Counted from the first letter of the stretch, positions 35,028 to 44,745 are shown. The stretch: DNA of 64,000 nucleotides from Pontibacter fetidus (GCF_010119545.1 NZ_JAAEAA010000004.1:1-64000), one strand, 5' to 3'. Numbers and translations are program-made. The notes: a model not told the origin generated them from the sequence alone.

Positions 35028-37121
35028 TTACCAGATCTTTACACGGCTGTCCTGTGCCTTGAACATCTTATCACCCTGGTCGCAATCAAAAGCTTCGTAA
35101 AACTGCGGCATGTTAGATACGGGCCCGTTTGTTCTGAAACGGCCGGGTGCGTGCGGGTCGGTTAATATCTGCTGGTTCTGGGCTTCGTCGCGCATATTTA
35201 CGCGCCATATCTGGGCCCAGGCCAGGAAGAAACGTTGCTCCGGTGTAAAGCCTGCAATCAAACCAGGGTTCTTATCTTTCAGCGCTTTTTGCAGGGCTGT
35301 ATAGGCAATGTTAAGTCCACCTATATCGGCAATGTTTTCGCCCATAGTTAATTTGCCATTTACGTGTAGGTTATCTAAAACAGTATAGCCGCTATACTGC
35401 TGGTCAACCATGCTGGCGCGGGCATTAAATTTTTCTAAATCTTCTTTGGTCCACCAGTCTTTCAGGTTTCCGGCAAAGTCATACTTGGCGCCCTGGTCAT
35501 CGAAGCCGTGGGTAAGCTCGTGCCCGATAACAGCGCCCATACCGCCATAGTTTACCGCATCATCTGCATTTGGGTCGAAGAACGGCGGCTGCAGTATACC
35601 GGCCGGGAACACAATCTCGTTCATGCTTGGATTATAGTAAGCATTTACGGTTGGTGGCGACATAAACCACTCGGTGCGGTCTATGGGCTGGCCTATTTTA
35701 CCGATGTTCTTTTTAAAAGCAAACTGGCTGGCGCGCATCACATTGGCTGCATAAGCATTACGGTCTACCTGCAGATCTTTGTACTGTTCCCACTTATCAG
35801 GGTAGCCAATTTTTACGGCAAAGGCATCTAGTTTTTCGAGGGCGCGTTTTTTTGTTTCATCACTCATCCAGTCAAGTTCGGCCACGTGCTCTTTAAAGGC
35901 TTCCTGCAGGTTGTTTACCATTTCAAGTGCTTTTTGCTTAGCCTGCGGCGAGAAGGTTTTCTGTACATATAGCTGGCCTAAGGCCTCTCCTATGGCATCG
36001 TCTGTAGTGCGAAGCACCCGTTTCCAGCGTGGCTGCATCTCTTTGGCACCATTCAGCACTTTGCCATAAAAGTTAAAATTCTCCTGCACGAACTCCTGGC
36101 TCAGGTAAGGCGCCGAAGTGCGGGCAAGGTGCCATTGGGTATAGGTTTTCCAGTCAGTTACAGGTATACTTTTAAGCATATTGCTTAACTCTTTAAAAAA
36201 AGCCGGCTGCCCAACTATAATCTCTTTAGACGACTGTGCACCCATGCCCGTCAGGAGCTGTGTTATTTTCAGGTTCGGATTCTGTTTGGCAAATTCCTGA
36301 ACGGTAGTTTTGTTATAGTTGGCGTACGGGTCGCGGAGTTCGACGCGGGTTCTGGATGCTTTTGCCAGCCTGGTCTCAATATCCATCACCGTTTTCGCTT
36401 TTTTTTGTGCAGTAGCGGCATCATCTCCCAGCAGCTTAAACATGTTCTGCAGGTGGGTCAGGTATTCGGTTCTTATAGTTTTAGAGCGTGCATCATCTTT
36501 CAGGTAATAGTCGCGGTCAGGCAACCCTAAGCCGCCCTGTGTGGCCCACAAAGCATACTGTGTACTTATTTTATCGTCCTGGGTAACATACATGCTAAAG
36601 TATCCGCTCACACCTTTTGTTTTCAGGTCGGCCACTGTCTTCACTAAATCGTCAGCGTTTTTGATGGCAGCAATGCGGTCAAGTTCTGGTTTTATAGGCG
36701 TTATGCCTGCTTTATTCACAGCTACCGAGTCCATGCCTGCCGCATAAAAATCGCCTACCAGCTGGGCCGGAGAACCTTTGGTGGAAGTGGTGTTAGATGC
36801 TGCTTCGGTCAGTAGTTCGCGCAGGACGGCGTTGTTCTTTTCTGCCAGTTCGTTAAAAGAGCCCCAGCGACTTTCTGAAGCCGGTATTGGGTTGTTTTTT
36901 ACCCAACCACCGTTAGCATACTGGTAAAAGTCTTCGCAGGGGTTTACTGTAGTGTCCAGGTTGGCCAGGTCCAGGCCGCGGCCCATATTGGTTTCTGCGG
37001 TTCCTGTAGTAGTGGTTGCAGCACTGGTTTCATCGGTAGTGGTGGTGGTTGATGAACTGCAGCCCGCCAGCAGCATACCGGCCAGCGCGGCAGGATAAAG
37101 TAACAGTTGTCTATTTTTCAT
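35028..37121 (-). CDS. M13 family zinc metallopeptidase lipoprotein (PepO/neprilysin-like)
   Basis: The 697-residue protein has a lipoprotein signal (LLAGCSSS, Cys21), a Thr-rich linker and the M13 pattern DTTVNPCEDFYQYANGGW near 54-71. The zinc site is HELTHGFDD (near 536) with ENIADIGG (near 594). It cleaves peptides of limited size, usually on the amino side of hydrophobic residues, at the envelope. Full length and intact. Confidence 0.95.
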   Translation of the reverse strand: MKNRQLLLYPAALAGMLLAGCSSSTTTTTDETSAATTTTGTAETNMGRGLDLANLDTTVNPCEDFYQYANGGWVKNNPIPASESRWGSFNELAEKNNAVLRELLTEAASNTTSTKGSPAQLVGDFYAAGMDSVAVNKAGITPIKPELDRIAAIKNADDLVKTVADLKTKGVSGYFSMYVTQDDKISTQYALWATQGGLGLPDRDYYLKDDARSKTIRTEYLTHLQNMFKLLGDDAATAQKKAKTVMDIETRLAKASRTRVELRDPYANYNKTTVQEFAKQNPNLKITQLLTGMGAQSSKEIIVGQPAFFKELSNMLKSIPVTDWKTYTQWHLARTSAPYLSQEFVQENFNFYGKVLNGAKEMQPRWKRVLRTTDDAIGEALGQLYVQKTFSPQAKQKALEMVNNLQEAFKEHVAELDWMSDETKKRALEKLDAFAVKIGYPDKWEQYKDLQVDRNAYAANVMRASQFAFKKNIGKIGQPIDRTEWFMSPPTVNAYYNPSMNEIVFPAGILQPPFFDPNADDAVNYGGMGAVIGHELTHGFDDQGAKYDFAGNLKDWWTKEDLEKFNARASMVDQQYSGYTVLDNLHVNGKLTMGENIADIGGLNIAYTALQKALKDKNPGLIAGFTPEQRFFLAWAQIWRVNMRDEAQNQQILTDPHAPGRFRTNGPVSNMPQFYEAFDCDQGDKMFKAQDSRVKIW

Positions 37122-37266
37122 AAGCCTATAGTTTAATTCCGATTTCTGATCACAAGTATAGTTAACGCACGATACAATAGAATTAATACTGGATTTATAG
37201 TTTATAGTTGCTTTAGGGAGCTATCAGAGAAACTGGTGATGAAGGCTTTATACTTACAAACAAAAA

Positions 37267-37300
37267 AAACGTCCCGGCCAAAAGGATAGCCGGGACGTTT
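37267..37300. terminator. Rho-independent terminator
   Basis: AAACGTCCCGGC / GCCGGGACGTTT with a 10-base loop, just past the S9D gene on the - strand. Confidence 0.88.
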
Positions 37301-37320
37301 CAGAAGGGTAACGTTTATAG

Positions 37321-39777
37321 TTATTGTACCTGTCGGTTTTTAACGTAGGTATTCAGCCAGGTATCCATTTCCCAAAGCATGTGCAGGATAGATTCTTTAG
37401 CGGCATAGCCGTGGCTCTCGTGTGGCAGAAACACCAGTCGCGCAGTTGCTCCGTGGCCTTTCAGGGCATTGTAAAAACGCTCGCTTTGTATCGGGAAAGT
37501 ACCCGAGTTGTTATCGGCCTCACCGTGGATCAACAGAATTGGTGTTTTAATTTTATCGGCAAACGAGAACGGCGACATTTTGTGGTACACGTCCGGAGCC
37601 TCCCAGTAAGAGCGCTCTTCCTGCTGGAAGCCAAATGGCGTAAGTGTACGGTTGTAAGCACCACTGCGCGCAATACCAGCCGCGAACAGGTTAGAATGCG
37701 CCAACAGGTTAGCCGTCATAAACGCACCATACGAGTGGCCGCCAACGGCAACACGCTTCGGATCAACTACACCCATGCTCACTACTTTATCGATAGCAGC
37801 TTTTGCGCTGGCTACTAACTGCTCGTTATAAGTATCGTTTGGTTGAGCATCGCCTTCTCCAACTATAGGCATATCTGTTCTGTCAAGTACGGCATAGCCT
37901 TGCGTAACCCAGAACAAAGGTGAACCGGAACTGATGCGTGTAAACTCGTAAGGTGAGCTTTTTACCTGACCGGCTGTGGCTGCATTTTTAAACTCGCGTG
38001 GGTAAGCCCACATCAGCATTGGTAACGGGGCGTCGCCTTTCTTATAGTCTTTCGGCAAGTATAAAACAGCGTTCAGCTTCACACCATCGTTACGCTCGTA
38101 TTGCAGCATTTCTTTTTGTACGCCTTCCAGTTCAGGGGTTGGGTGCGGGAAGGTAGTTATCTGCGTCAGTTGCTTTTTGCCAAGGTGGCGTACAAAGTAG
38201 TTAGGTGCATCTTTCTCAGATTCTCTTCTGGTGATGATCTGTTTTTTATCCAAGTCAATGATATCAACCGGACGCTCGTAATAAGGCGCTTCAGAACGGA
38301 ACAGGATGTTTGCTTTTTTAGACTTCAGGTTAAACTCACTCAGGAACGGACGGTTACCTTCCGGCGATCCACCTTCCGAGATCATGTAAATGTTTTGACC
38401 TTTTTTATCAGTTAGCAGTACACCACGGCCATACTTGTTTTTAGTATAAACAGGCGAGCCTGGGTCGTTGTAGCCATCTTCGTAAGAACGCTCGATTAGT
38501 ATAGTTGCTTTGCCTGGTTTAGCTGTGTTGATCATACTGATACGCTCGGCACGGGTCTTCCACCAACGTTCGTTTACCAGCGCCATGTTTTCGCCCCATT
38601 GCATGCCACGGTATCTATAGTTTGTAGATGCCAGTTGGGTAGGCTTTGCAACAAAAGGAGCATCAAGGGTATAAACTATATCACGTATGGCAACTTCTTT
38701 GTTCGCATCGCCACCGTCTTGTGCTTCGGCCCAGTACAGGCTTGCAGCTTTATCTGGGCGCCAGCTATAGTTGCGAGGGCCTTTTGCCACGGCATCAAAT
38801 GCAATCGGAATATCTTCGGCCAGCGGCAGTTGGGCCAGTTGCTTTACCACTTTGCCATCGCGGCTCCAAACCTCAACTGTGTACGGAAAGTTATAATGCG
38901 GCACTAAATAAGAGTAAGGCTTCTGAAGTGTTTCTACCAACAGGTATTGTCCGTCTGGCGATGTCTCCATGCTTTTAATAATACCCGGCTTGCCAATAGG
39001 TTGCTGTGCGCCATCTATAGTTACCAGCTTTAGTTGCGACTGCATGTAGTAGTCAAACAGCTTTTCGTCGTAGCGGTTCTTTAACAGATCCTGGTAGGTG
39101 CGCGATGGCTTTGCTTTGCCCAGGTTTTGCTGTATAGTTGGTCCGGCTGGTGCCAGTGGGCGAGCCGGCATTTCGCCACGCTTTTCATCTATAAACTTAA
39201 CCACCAGCGTCTTGCTATCCGAAAGCCACTCGAAAGCATTGCCACTATAGGCATCGTTTATAGTTGCTGTGGTCAGTTTCTTGGCCTGTTTGGTAGTTAT
39301 ATCAGCAATCCAGAGTTCTATGCCATTGGCTACGGTGTTGGTAAAAGCAATATACTTTTCATCCGGAGACCAGGTAATACCTGCCAGGTTTGCATTTTCC
39401 GGGAGCCCTGTAATCTGGCTTTCCTGGCCACCTTTCACCTGCTTCAGTTTTATGTTGCTGATAAACGACCCGCGGCTCTGCCCGTTGGTTGCCGGGTTGA
39501 TGCGCAAACCAGCCAGGCGGCTTTCGGGTTGTGCCAGCTCTCCTATACTTGGGTAGCCTGGTCGCTCCAACAATAGCATCAGGTCGCCTTTGGCGCTTAT
39601 ACTTACGGTTGGTGTTGCCGGCGCATCAATAATGCTGGCTATAGCCTGTGGCGGACGCTGGTAGCTCAAGTTCAGGTCTTGCGGGCTTTGTGCGAGTACA
39701 ACAGGCGGCTGCGCGTTGCCCAGCAGTAGCAAGCCCAGCAGGGCTATACCTGCGGTTTTTGTTTTGTAGAGGTACAT
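37321..39777 (-). CDS. S9D prolyl-oligopeptidase family (glutamyl endopeptidase-like)
   Basis: The 818-residue exported protein has a signal peptide (cleavage near VLA-Q), a beta-propeller with strands such as GITWSPDEKYIAFTNT, and a C-terminal alpha/beta hydrolase. The nucleophile is GGHSYGAFM (near 670), Asp lies in HGEADNNSGTFP and His in LPHESHGYAAKE. Length and the FGFQQEERSYWEAPDVY stretch fit the chloroplast-type glutamyl endopeptidase branch. Probably periplasmic. Confidence 0.9.
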   Translation of the reverse strand: MYLYKTKTAGIALLGLLLLGNAQPPVVLAQSPQDLNLSYQRPPQAIASIIDAPATPTVSISAKGDLMLLLERPGYPSIGELAQPESRLAGLRINPATNGQSRGSFISNIKLKQVKGGQESQITGLPENANLAGITWSPDEKYIAFTNTVANGIELWIADITTKQAKKLTTATINDAYSGNAFEWLSDSKTLVVKFIDEKRGEMPARPLAPAGPTIQQNLGKAKPSRTYQDLLKNRYDEKLFDYYMQSQLKLVTIDGAQQPIGKPGIIKSMETSPDGQYLLVETLQKPYSYLVPHYNFPYTVEVWSRDGKVVKQLAQLPLAEDIPIAFDAVAKGPRNYSWRPDKAASLYWAEAQDGGDANKEVAIRDIVYTLDAPFVAKPTQLASTNYRYRGMQWGENMALVNERWWKTRAERISMINTAKPGKATILIERSYEDGYNDPGSPVYTKNKYGRGVLLTDKKGQNIYMISEGGSPEGNRPFLSEFNLKSKKANILFRSEAPYYERPVDIIDLDKKQIITRRESEKDAPNYFVRHLGKKQLTQITTFPHPTPELEGVQKEMLQYERNDGVKLNAVLYLPKDYKKGDAPLPMLMWAYPREFKNAATAGQVKSSPYEFTRISSGSPLFWVTQGYAVLDRTDMPIVGEGDAQPNDTYNEQLVASAKAAIDKVVSMGVVDPKRVAVGGHSYGAFMTANLLAHSNLFAAGIARSGAYNRTLTPFGFQQEERSYWEAPDVYHKMSPFSFADKIKTPILLIHGEADNNSGTFPIQSERFYNALKGHGATARLVFLPHESHGYAAKESILHMLWEMDTWLNTYVKNRQVQ

Positions 39778-40052
39778 GTCAGTAATTAGGTTAGTTAGTG
39801 GTGCTTAGATGTAATTTAAGCAGAATAGTTTAATTACAGGCATGCTACTATCTTAAACTAAAAATGGCCTACCCAGCAAAGGCGAAATTAAAAACAACAG
39901 CAAATCTACCCCATATAAAAATCTAAGCGGCGAGATATGGTCGAATTGAACTGATAAACGCAAACTATAAGTAAGTACAGGAATATGTTAAAGGGCCTGC
40001 TTTTGTATTAGACTTTCTGTATATTAAAGCTTTAAACCCAAACTAACCTAAC

Positions 40053-41597
40053 ATGAAAAAAACATTACTGACTACTTTACTGGTGCAATGCGCTTTTGTG
40101 GCCTTCGCCCAGCAGGAACCTGTAGACCTGGACATGGTGCACCGCATCAAACAGGAAGGCCTGAAGAACTCCAAAGTAATGGAGACGGCTTTTTACCTGA
40201 CTGATGTAAGCGGCTCACGCTTATCAGGATCTACCGGTTTGCAGCGTGCCAACGAGTGGTCTAAAAGCAAACTAAGCGAGTGGGGCTTAAAGAACGCGCA
40301 CCTGGAAGAATGGGGAACGTTTGGCCGTGGCTGGGAATTCCAGAAATCGTATGTGGCCATGACGGCGCCTTATTACCAGCACCTTATTGCTACCCCAAAA
40401 GCATGGACACCGGGCACAAATGGCGAACTAAAAGGCCAGGCAATGCTGATTAAAGTTGAGAAAGAAGAAGACCTGGCACAATACAAAGGCAAACTGAAAG
40501 GTAAAATTATACTTACCCCTCCTACCCGCGAAGCCATCACCTCTTTTGAGCCGGATGCCAAACGCCATACTGAAGAAGATCTGAAAAAACTGGCGGCCAA
40601 CCCAGATGCAGAAAACAACCAGCGCAACAACCGCAACATGACCGACTGGCGCGCCATGATGCAACTGCGCACCAAAGTAAACGAGTTTGTAATGGCCGAA
40701 GGCGCTGCAGCTATACTTAGCACGCGTGGCGGTACGCATGGTACGCACTTTACTACTAACGGTGCCCCGTATGCTGCTGATGCCAAGCCGGTATTGCCAG
40801 AAATGGAAATGGGTCTGGAGGATTATGGCAGACTAGTGCGTTTGCTGGAAGCCGGACAGAAGGTAGAACTGGAAATGGAAACTGAAACCAGGTTCCTGAC
40901 TGATGACCTGAAAGGCTATAACGTAATTGCTGAAATACCTGGCACCGACAAAAAACTGAAAGACGAAGTAGTCATGCTGGGGGGCCACATCGACTCGTGG
41001 CATGCTTCTACCGGCGCTACCGACAATGCAGCCGGCGTGGCCGTAATGATGGAAGCCGTGCGTATACTTAAAGCCCTGAACATACAACCCAAAAGAACAA
41101 TACGGATTGCCCTTTGGGGCGGCGAAGAGCAGGGCTTACATGGCTCGCGCGGCTATGCCAAACAACACTTCGGCGACCCGGCAACGATGGCTTTAAAAAA
41201 GGAGCACGAAAAACTATCGGCCTACTATAACCTGGATAACGGCACCGGTAAAATTCGAGGTATTTACCTACAGGGCAACGACATGGTACGCCCGATTTTT
41301 GAAGAATGGTTCAAGCCTTTCCATGACCTGGATGCCAATACCATTACGATCCGTAATACGGGCGGCACCGACCACTTAGCATTTGATGCACTTGGCCTGC
41401 CAGGTTTCCAGTTTATACAGGATGAGATTGAATACGACACCCGCACACACCACACTAATCAGGACAACTATGAGCGCCTGCAGCCAGAAGACCTGAAGCA
41501 GGCATCTGTTATAGTTGCATCCATAGTTTACCACACGGCCATGCGCGATAAAAAAATGCCGCGTAAGCCGCTGCCAAAACCTAGACCTACTACGTAA
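40053..41597 (+). CDS. M28 family zinc aminopeptidase/carboxypeptidase
   Basis: The 514-residue protein has a signal peptide (cleavage near AFA-Q, residue 19), a PA-type insert and an M28 domain. Co-catalytic zinc ligands are visible: GGHIDSWH (310s), TGATDNAAGVA, WGGEEQGLHGS and the C-terminal THHTNQDNYERL. It removes amino acids from exported peptides. It completes a run of secreted peptidases in this part of the chromosome. A terminator follows. Confidence 0.92.
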   Translation: MKKTLLTTLLVQCAFVAFAQQEPVDLDMVHRIKQEGLKNSKVMETAFYLTDVSGSRLSGSTGLQRANEWSKSKLSEWGLKNAHLEEWGTFGRGWEFQKSYVAMTAPYYQHLIATPKAWTPGTNGELKGQAMLIKVEKEEDLAQYKGKLKGKIILTPPTREAITSFEPDAKRHTEEDLKKLAANPDAENNQRNNRNMTDWRAMMQLRTKVNEFVMAEGAAAILSTRGGTHGTHFTTNGAPYAADAKPVLPEMEMGLEDYGRLVRLLEAGQKVELEMETETRFLTDDLKGYNVIAEIPGTDKKLKDEVVMLGGHIDSWHASTGATDNAAGVAVMMEAVRILKALNIQPKRTIRIALWGGEEQGLHGSRGYAKQHFGDPATMALKKEHEKLSAYYNLDNGTGKIRGIYLQGNDMVRPIFEEWFKPFHDLDANTITIRNTGGTDHLAFDALGLPGFQFIQDEIEYDTRTHHTNQDNYERLQPEDLKQASVIVASIVYHTAMRDKKMPRKPLPKPRPTT

Positions 41598-41610
41598 TTC
41601 AGCAACTATA

Positions 41611-41645
41611 AAAAAAGCCCGGAACCTATGGTTTCGGGCTTTTTT
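41611..41645 (+). terminator. Rho-independent terminator
   Basis: AAAAAAGCCCGGAACC pairs with GGTTTCGGGCTTTTTT (one G-U) across a 3-base loop. Confidence 0.88.
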
Positions 41646-41716
41646 GTGCAACTTTAACTATAAGCTTTATGTTGTAAATACACTGCACAAGAGCTGGTGC
41701 AGCTACTTTTAGCTAC

Positions 41717-42142
41717 ATGTTACAAATGATAAAAACCGAGGAACTTAAATCTTCTACCGGTAAAATATATTTAAAAATAAAAGCTGATCTGGCTGAAAAA
41801 TGGATCTACAGTGACTGGATCGGATACCCAATGCCTGAGTATGTGGCTGAAGGCGCAATTGCTTACCTGGACGTTTTGAAAGCCCATAATTTTAGCAAAA
41901 TCCTGAATGATAACCGTAACCTGGTTGGGCGCTGGGACCAGTCGCTGAACTGGATTAAAGAAGTATGGTTACCGTATGCTGTAAAATCCGGGTTAAAGAG
42001 ATTTGCCCATGTTACACATGCCGATGCACTTGCCACCGGAGCTGCTACTATTATGCAGCAACTTGTAAAAGGCCACCTGGAGATGCAGGTTTTCAGTGAC
42101 CTGGAAACGGCTAAAAACTGGTTACGAGAAATTAATCATTAA
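41717..42142 (+). CDS. STAS/SpoIIAA-like small protein, paralogue of 11036-11479
   Basis: Encodes 141 soluble residues with the skeleton LNDNRNLVGRWDQSLNWIKE and WLPYAVKSGLKRFAHVTHAD, matching its paralogue 30 kb away. The N-terminal strand pattern (GKIYLKIKADLAEKWIYSDW) is also parallel. No catalytic motif. A role as a binding or regulatory module is likely but unproven. Confidence 0.72.
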   Translation: MLQMIKTEELKSSTGKIYLKIKADLAEKWIYSDWIGYPMPEYVAEGAIAYLDVLKAHNFSKILNDNRNLVGRWDQSLNWIKEVWLPYAVKSGLKRFAHVTHADALATGAATIMQQLVKGHLEMQVFSDLETAKNWLREINH

Positions 42143-42223
42143 GCATTTCCTATAGGAATACAGCCAGTCTTATCTTTTTAAGGCAGATAGCTGTATAAGT
42201 ACTTCAAGCAGTTCGTTATATTC

Positions 42224-42514
42224 ATGAGCAAGAACCTCAACTTCCAGACACCCGATAAAGTAATTTATGTATGCACCGGCAGCAAATGCAAAAAAAAGGG
42301 TGGCAAAGAAAACGGCAAAGCATTGCGCGAAATGATTAAAAGTATGGGATTAAAAGGCCGCGTGGAAGTTGTAAAAACCGAATGCACCGACCGTTGCGAC
42401 TTTGCGCCTGTTATGTGCTTTCAGCCGGATAATTATTGGATGCACCACGTAACAGAGCAACAGGCAAAACAGGCTTTTAACGATCATGTTCTGGGTAAAC
42501 CAGACCAACTATAA
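42224..42514 (+). CDS. Thioredoxin-like [2Fe-2S] ferredoxin
   Basis: The 96-residue protein has four Cys in the thioredoxin-like ferredoxin spacing: CTGSKCKKKGG near 17-27 and ECTDRCDFAPVMCFQPDN near 53-70. Such proteins carry a [2Fe-2S] cluster in electron transfer or as part of larger dehydrogenases. Here it stands alone before a terminator, so its partner is unknown. Confidence 0.85.
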   Translation: MSKNLNFQTPDKVIYVCTGSKCKKKGGKENGKALREMIKSMGLKGRVEVVKTECTDRCDFAPVMCFQPDNYWMHHVTEQQAKQAFNDHVLGKPDQL

Positions 42515-42530
42515 GCATAACCAATAAAAC

Positions 42531-42565
42531 AGAAATGCCTTTGATTTAAGATCAAAGGCATTTCT
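42531..42565. terminator. Bidirectional terminator
   Basis: AGAAATGCCTTTGAT and its complement with a 5-base loop, between the ferredoxin (+) and ferritin (-) genes. Confidence 0.9.
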
Positions 42566-42586
42566 GTTTTAAACTATAGTTATTAT

Positions 42587-43117
42587 CTAGTAGGTATCTT
42601 CGTATTTGATTTTTGGTACGCGCTTGTCTATTTCGTACTGGCCGGTACCTTCTTCGCCAATAACATCGAACAGCTCCAGGGCGCGGCGGGCCACATATTC
42701 CTCTTCAATCTGCTCTTTCAGAAACCACTGCAGAAACGTAAATGTCACATAATCTTTCGATTTCTGGCAACGGTCGGCAATGCGGTTGAAGGACTGGGTT
42801 ACGGCTATCTCCTGCTGCAACGCCTGCTCAAACACACTCCTGAACGATTCGAACTCGACCTGCACATTGGTAACGTCCGGCGAAACGGCGCGGCCACCCA
42901 TATCAGACACATATTTAAAAAGCCGCAGCATGTGCTCGCGCTCCTCATCAGACTGTTCTTTAAAATAACCGGCACTGCAATCAAAGCCATTACGGTCGCA
43001 CCAGGCACTCATGGCCAGGTACATAGCAGATGCATCAGCCTCCATTTTGATCTGCTCGTTCAGTACTCTTTCAATTTCCTCAGTAAGCGATGTTCTTAAT
43101 CTCAGTAAATCCTTCAT
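42587..43117 (-). CDS. ftnA: Ferritin (non-heme)
   Basis: The 176-residue four-helix protein stores iron as ferric oxide. The ferroxidase ligands are visible: Glu in RVLNEQIKMEADASAMYLAM, the EEREHM pair near 57-62 (Glu/His), and Glu in EQALQQEIAVTQSF plus LKEQIEEEY. Full family length with no haem-binding Met position obvious. Monocistronic. Confidence 0.92.
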   Translation of the reverse strand: MKDLLRLRTSLTEEIERVLNEQIKMEADASAMYLAMSAWCDRNGFDCSAGYFKEQSDEEREHMLRLFKYVSDMGGRAVSPDVTNVQVEFESFRSVFEQALQQEIAVTQSFNRIADRCQKSKDYVTFTFLQWFLKEQIEEEYVARRALELFDVIGEEGTGQYEIDKRVPKIKYEDTY

Positions 43118-43250
43118 AAAAGTATGGTGCTTTTTCTGGTGATGACTGATGCCTTACAGGTATAAAGCATCTTTTATTCATACTTAAGTTAAAGGATTAT
43201 GTTCTGATTAGGAAGGTGTAGCAGCAAATATGGAAGTAGTCTAAATAAAA

Positions 43251-43272
43251 AAGCACAGGTAAACCTGTGCTT
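43251..43272. terminator. Small terminator hairpin
   Basis: AAGCACAGGT / ACCTGTGCTT with a 2-base loop, preceded by an A-run, downstream of the - strand gene at 43298. Confidence 0.75.
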
Positions 43273-43297
43273 CACTGTTATATAGGTATAGCTTATG

Positions 43298-43681
43298 TTA
43301 TGCTACCTGTGTATGCAGACACTCGTGCAACATGCTATTTAGTTCCAGGGCAAATTTAGCGCCGCCCAAAAGCTCTTTAAAACTATAGATCTCGGGTAAG
43401 GTAAGTACATACAATTTTTCGCAGCCGCAAACGGTCAGCAGTTCGTAGTCAGAGCAGCGTTGTGTATTTACTGCCATGTCGCGCAGGTCAATGCTGTCCA
43501 CCGCTTTTTTTAGTCGCAGAAAGGCATCTACTTTTAAAACGATCTGTGCATTGGCAAAGTCTACTACCAGCCTGTTACGTTTATTACATTGGTAAACGGC
43601 ACCAACCTCTGTTGCAAAAACTTCCTGCATTACGGTGGTAATCTGCGCTTTCTCTCCTAACTTCACTTGTAACTGCTCCAT
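43298..43681 (-). CDS. Unknown protein with Cys-containing core
   Basis: Encodes 127 soluble residues with CNKRNRLVVDFANAQIVLKV, then CSDYELLTVCGCEKLYVLTL. The closely spaced Cys (CGC) and C-terminal HECLHTQ could bind a metal, but no family is recognised. It is divergently placed from a cupin gene 68 bp away. Confidence 0.6.
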   Translation of the reverse strand: MEQLQVKLGEKAQITTVMQEVFATEVGAVYQCNKRNRLVVDFANAQIVLKVDAFLRLKKAVDSIDLRDMAVNTQRCSDYELLTVCGCEKLYVLTLPEIYSFKELLGGAKFALELNSMLHECLHTQVA

Positions 43682-43749
43682 GATGTTACAAATGTAGAGC
43701 CTATTTAGAATAAGTCCAAATAAATTTAGATGATCTTTATCACCAACCT

Positions 43750-44121
43750 ATGAAAGAAGTTAATAAGATAAACCTGGCCGATAAACTAAAGCAGATACCT
43801 GATTTCTGGAACCCACGCATTGTTAGCGAACTAAACGGGCAACAGGTAAAACTGGCAAAGTTTAAAGGCAAATTCGACTGGCACCACCACGACCACGAAG
43901 ACGAGTTCTTTTTGGTGATAAGTGGCAGTTTTGAAATGCATCTCCAGGACAAAGTAATCACGTTAAATCCAGGAGAATGTATTTCAATACCACGCGGCGT
44001 AGTACATAAACCTGTTGCCCCTGTAGAGGCGGAGGTTTTGCTTTTTGAGCCGGCATCAACTATAAATACCGGTAATTTAGAGAACAGCGAACGCACCAGA
44101 ACTGATCTGGAGAGGTTGTAA
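43750..44121 (+). CDS. Cupin-domain protein
   Basis: The 123-residue single-domain cupin has motif 1 FDWHHHDHEDEFFLVISGSF (H, H, E and G) and motif 2 NPGECISIPRGVVHKP (His), giving a likely metal site. Mannose-6-phosphate isomerase-like cupins of this size bind sugars or small acids; the ligand is unknown. It ends at the border of repeat island B. Confidence 0.85.
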   Translation: MKEVNKINLADKLKQIPDFWNPRIVSELNGQQVKLAKFKGKFDWHHHDHEDEFFLVISGSFEMHLQDKVITLNPGECISIPRGVVHKPVAPVEAEVLLFEPASTINTGNLENSERTRTDLERL

Positions 44122-44317
44122 TAACATTTCCGTATTGCCTGATGACGTACCAGATGTTGTAGCGTGCGCACTTGGTTGCTGGTATAAGACGCTCCGAGGT
44201 GACAAGCACGCTCGGAGGTCGTTGGGCACGGCTATAGTTTTTAACACACCCCTACCCCTCTCAAGAGGGAAATTTTGGCTATAGCTATAGTTGTGGGCTC
44301 TAGTTTTATAGTTGGTG

Positions 44318-44363
44318 TTTTCACCTCACCCCAGCCCTCTCCTAAAAACAGGAGAGGGAGTTT
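44318..44363 (-). repeat. CCCTCTCC / GGAGAGGG hairpin repeat, inverted
   Basis: The same unit as 29755-29796 in reverse orientation. Confidence 0.7.
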
Positions 44364-44413
44364 CTGCCTTTGCTATAGCTGATTTTATAGTTCTATAGGT
44401 ACAGACCAAGACC

Positions 44414-44433
44414 GGACAGGTCGCGACCTGTCC
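44414..44433. repeat. Perfect 20-bp palindrome, copy B
   Basis: Identical to 29442-29461; the flanking TCCCTACG.AACTATAG is also shared, in reverse. Confidence 0.9.
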
Positions 44434-44472
44434 CTACGGAACTATAGCTATGATAAAAGTCGAGGCGAACAA

Positions 44473-44745
44473 GTTCAAACTATAGATAGCGGTTAATAGT
44501 AGAAAGATATCAGTCTTTGGGTTGAGCGCCTTTGACTTGTTGCGGTGGCGTGAGCCAATCCGAGGCACGAGGATAGCAAGAAGGCAGCAGCGCGATGCCC
44601 GAAGACGGGGCCTCCCGGCCGTGAGGGCACCAAAGTGAATTTGAAACGATAGGTAAGTAAAGCTCCCAGGATTAAAAGTAATGTGAAAGAAAAGGCTTGG
44701 TTCGGATATTAAAGACTATAACTATAGGCTGCGATAGATTTCTCA
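44473..44745 (-). repeat. Dispersed structured element, copy B
   Basis: Core 44473-44670 is the reverse complement of 29204-29402 with scattered substitutions; weaker similarity continues to about 44745. Confidence 0.8.
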
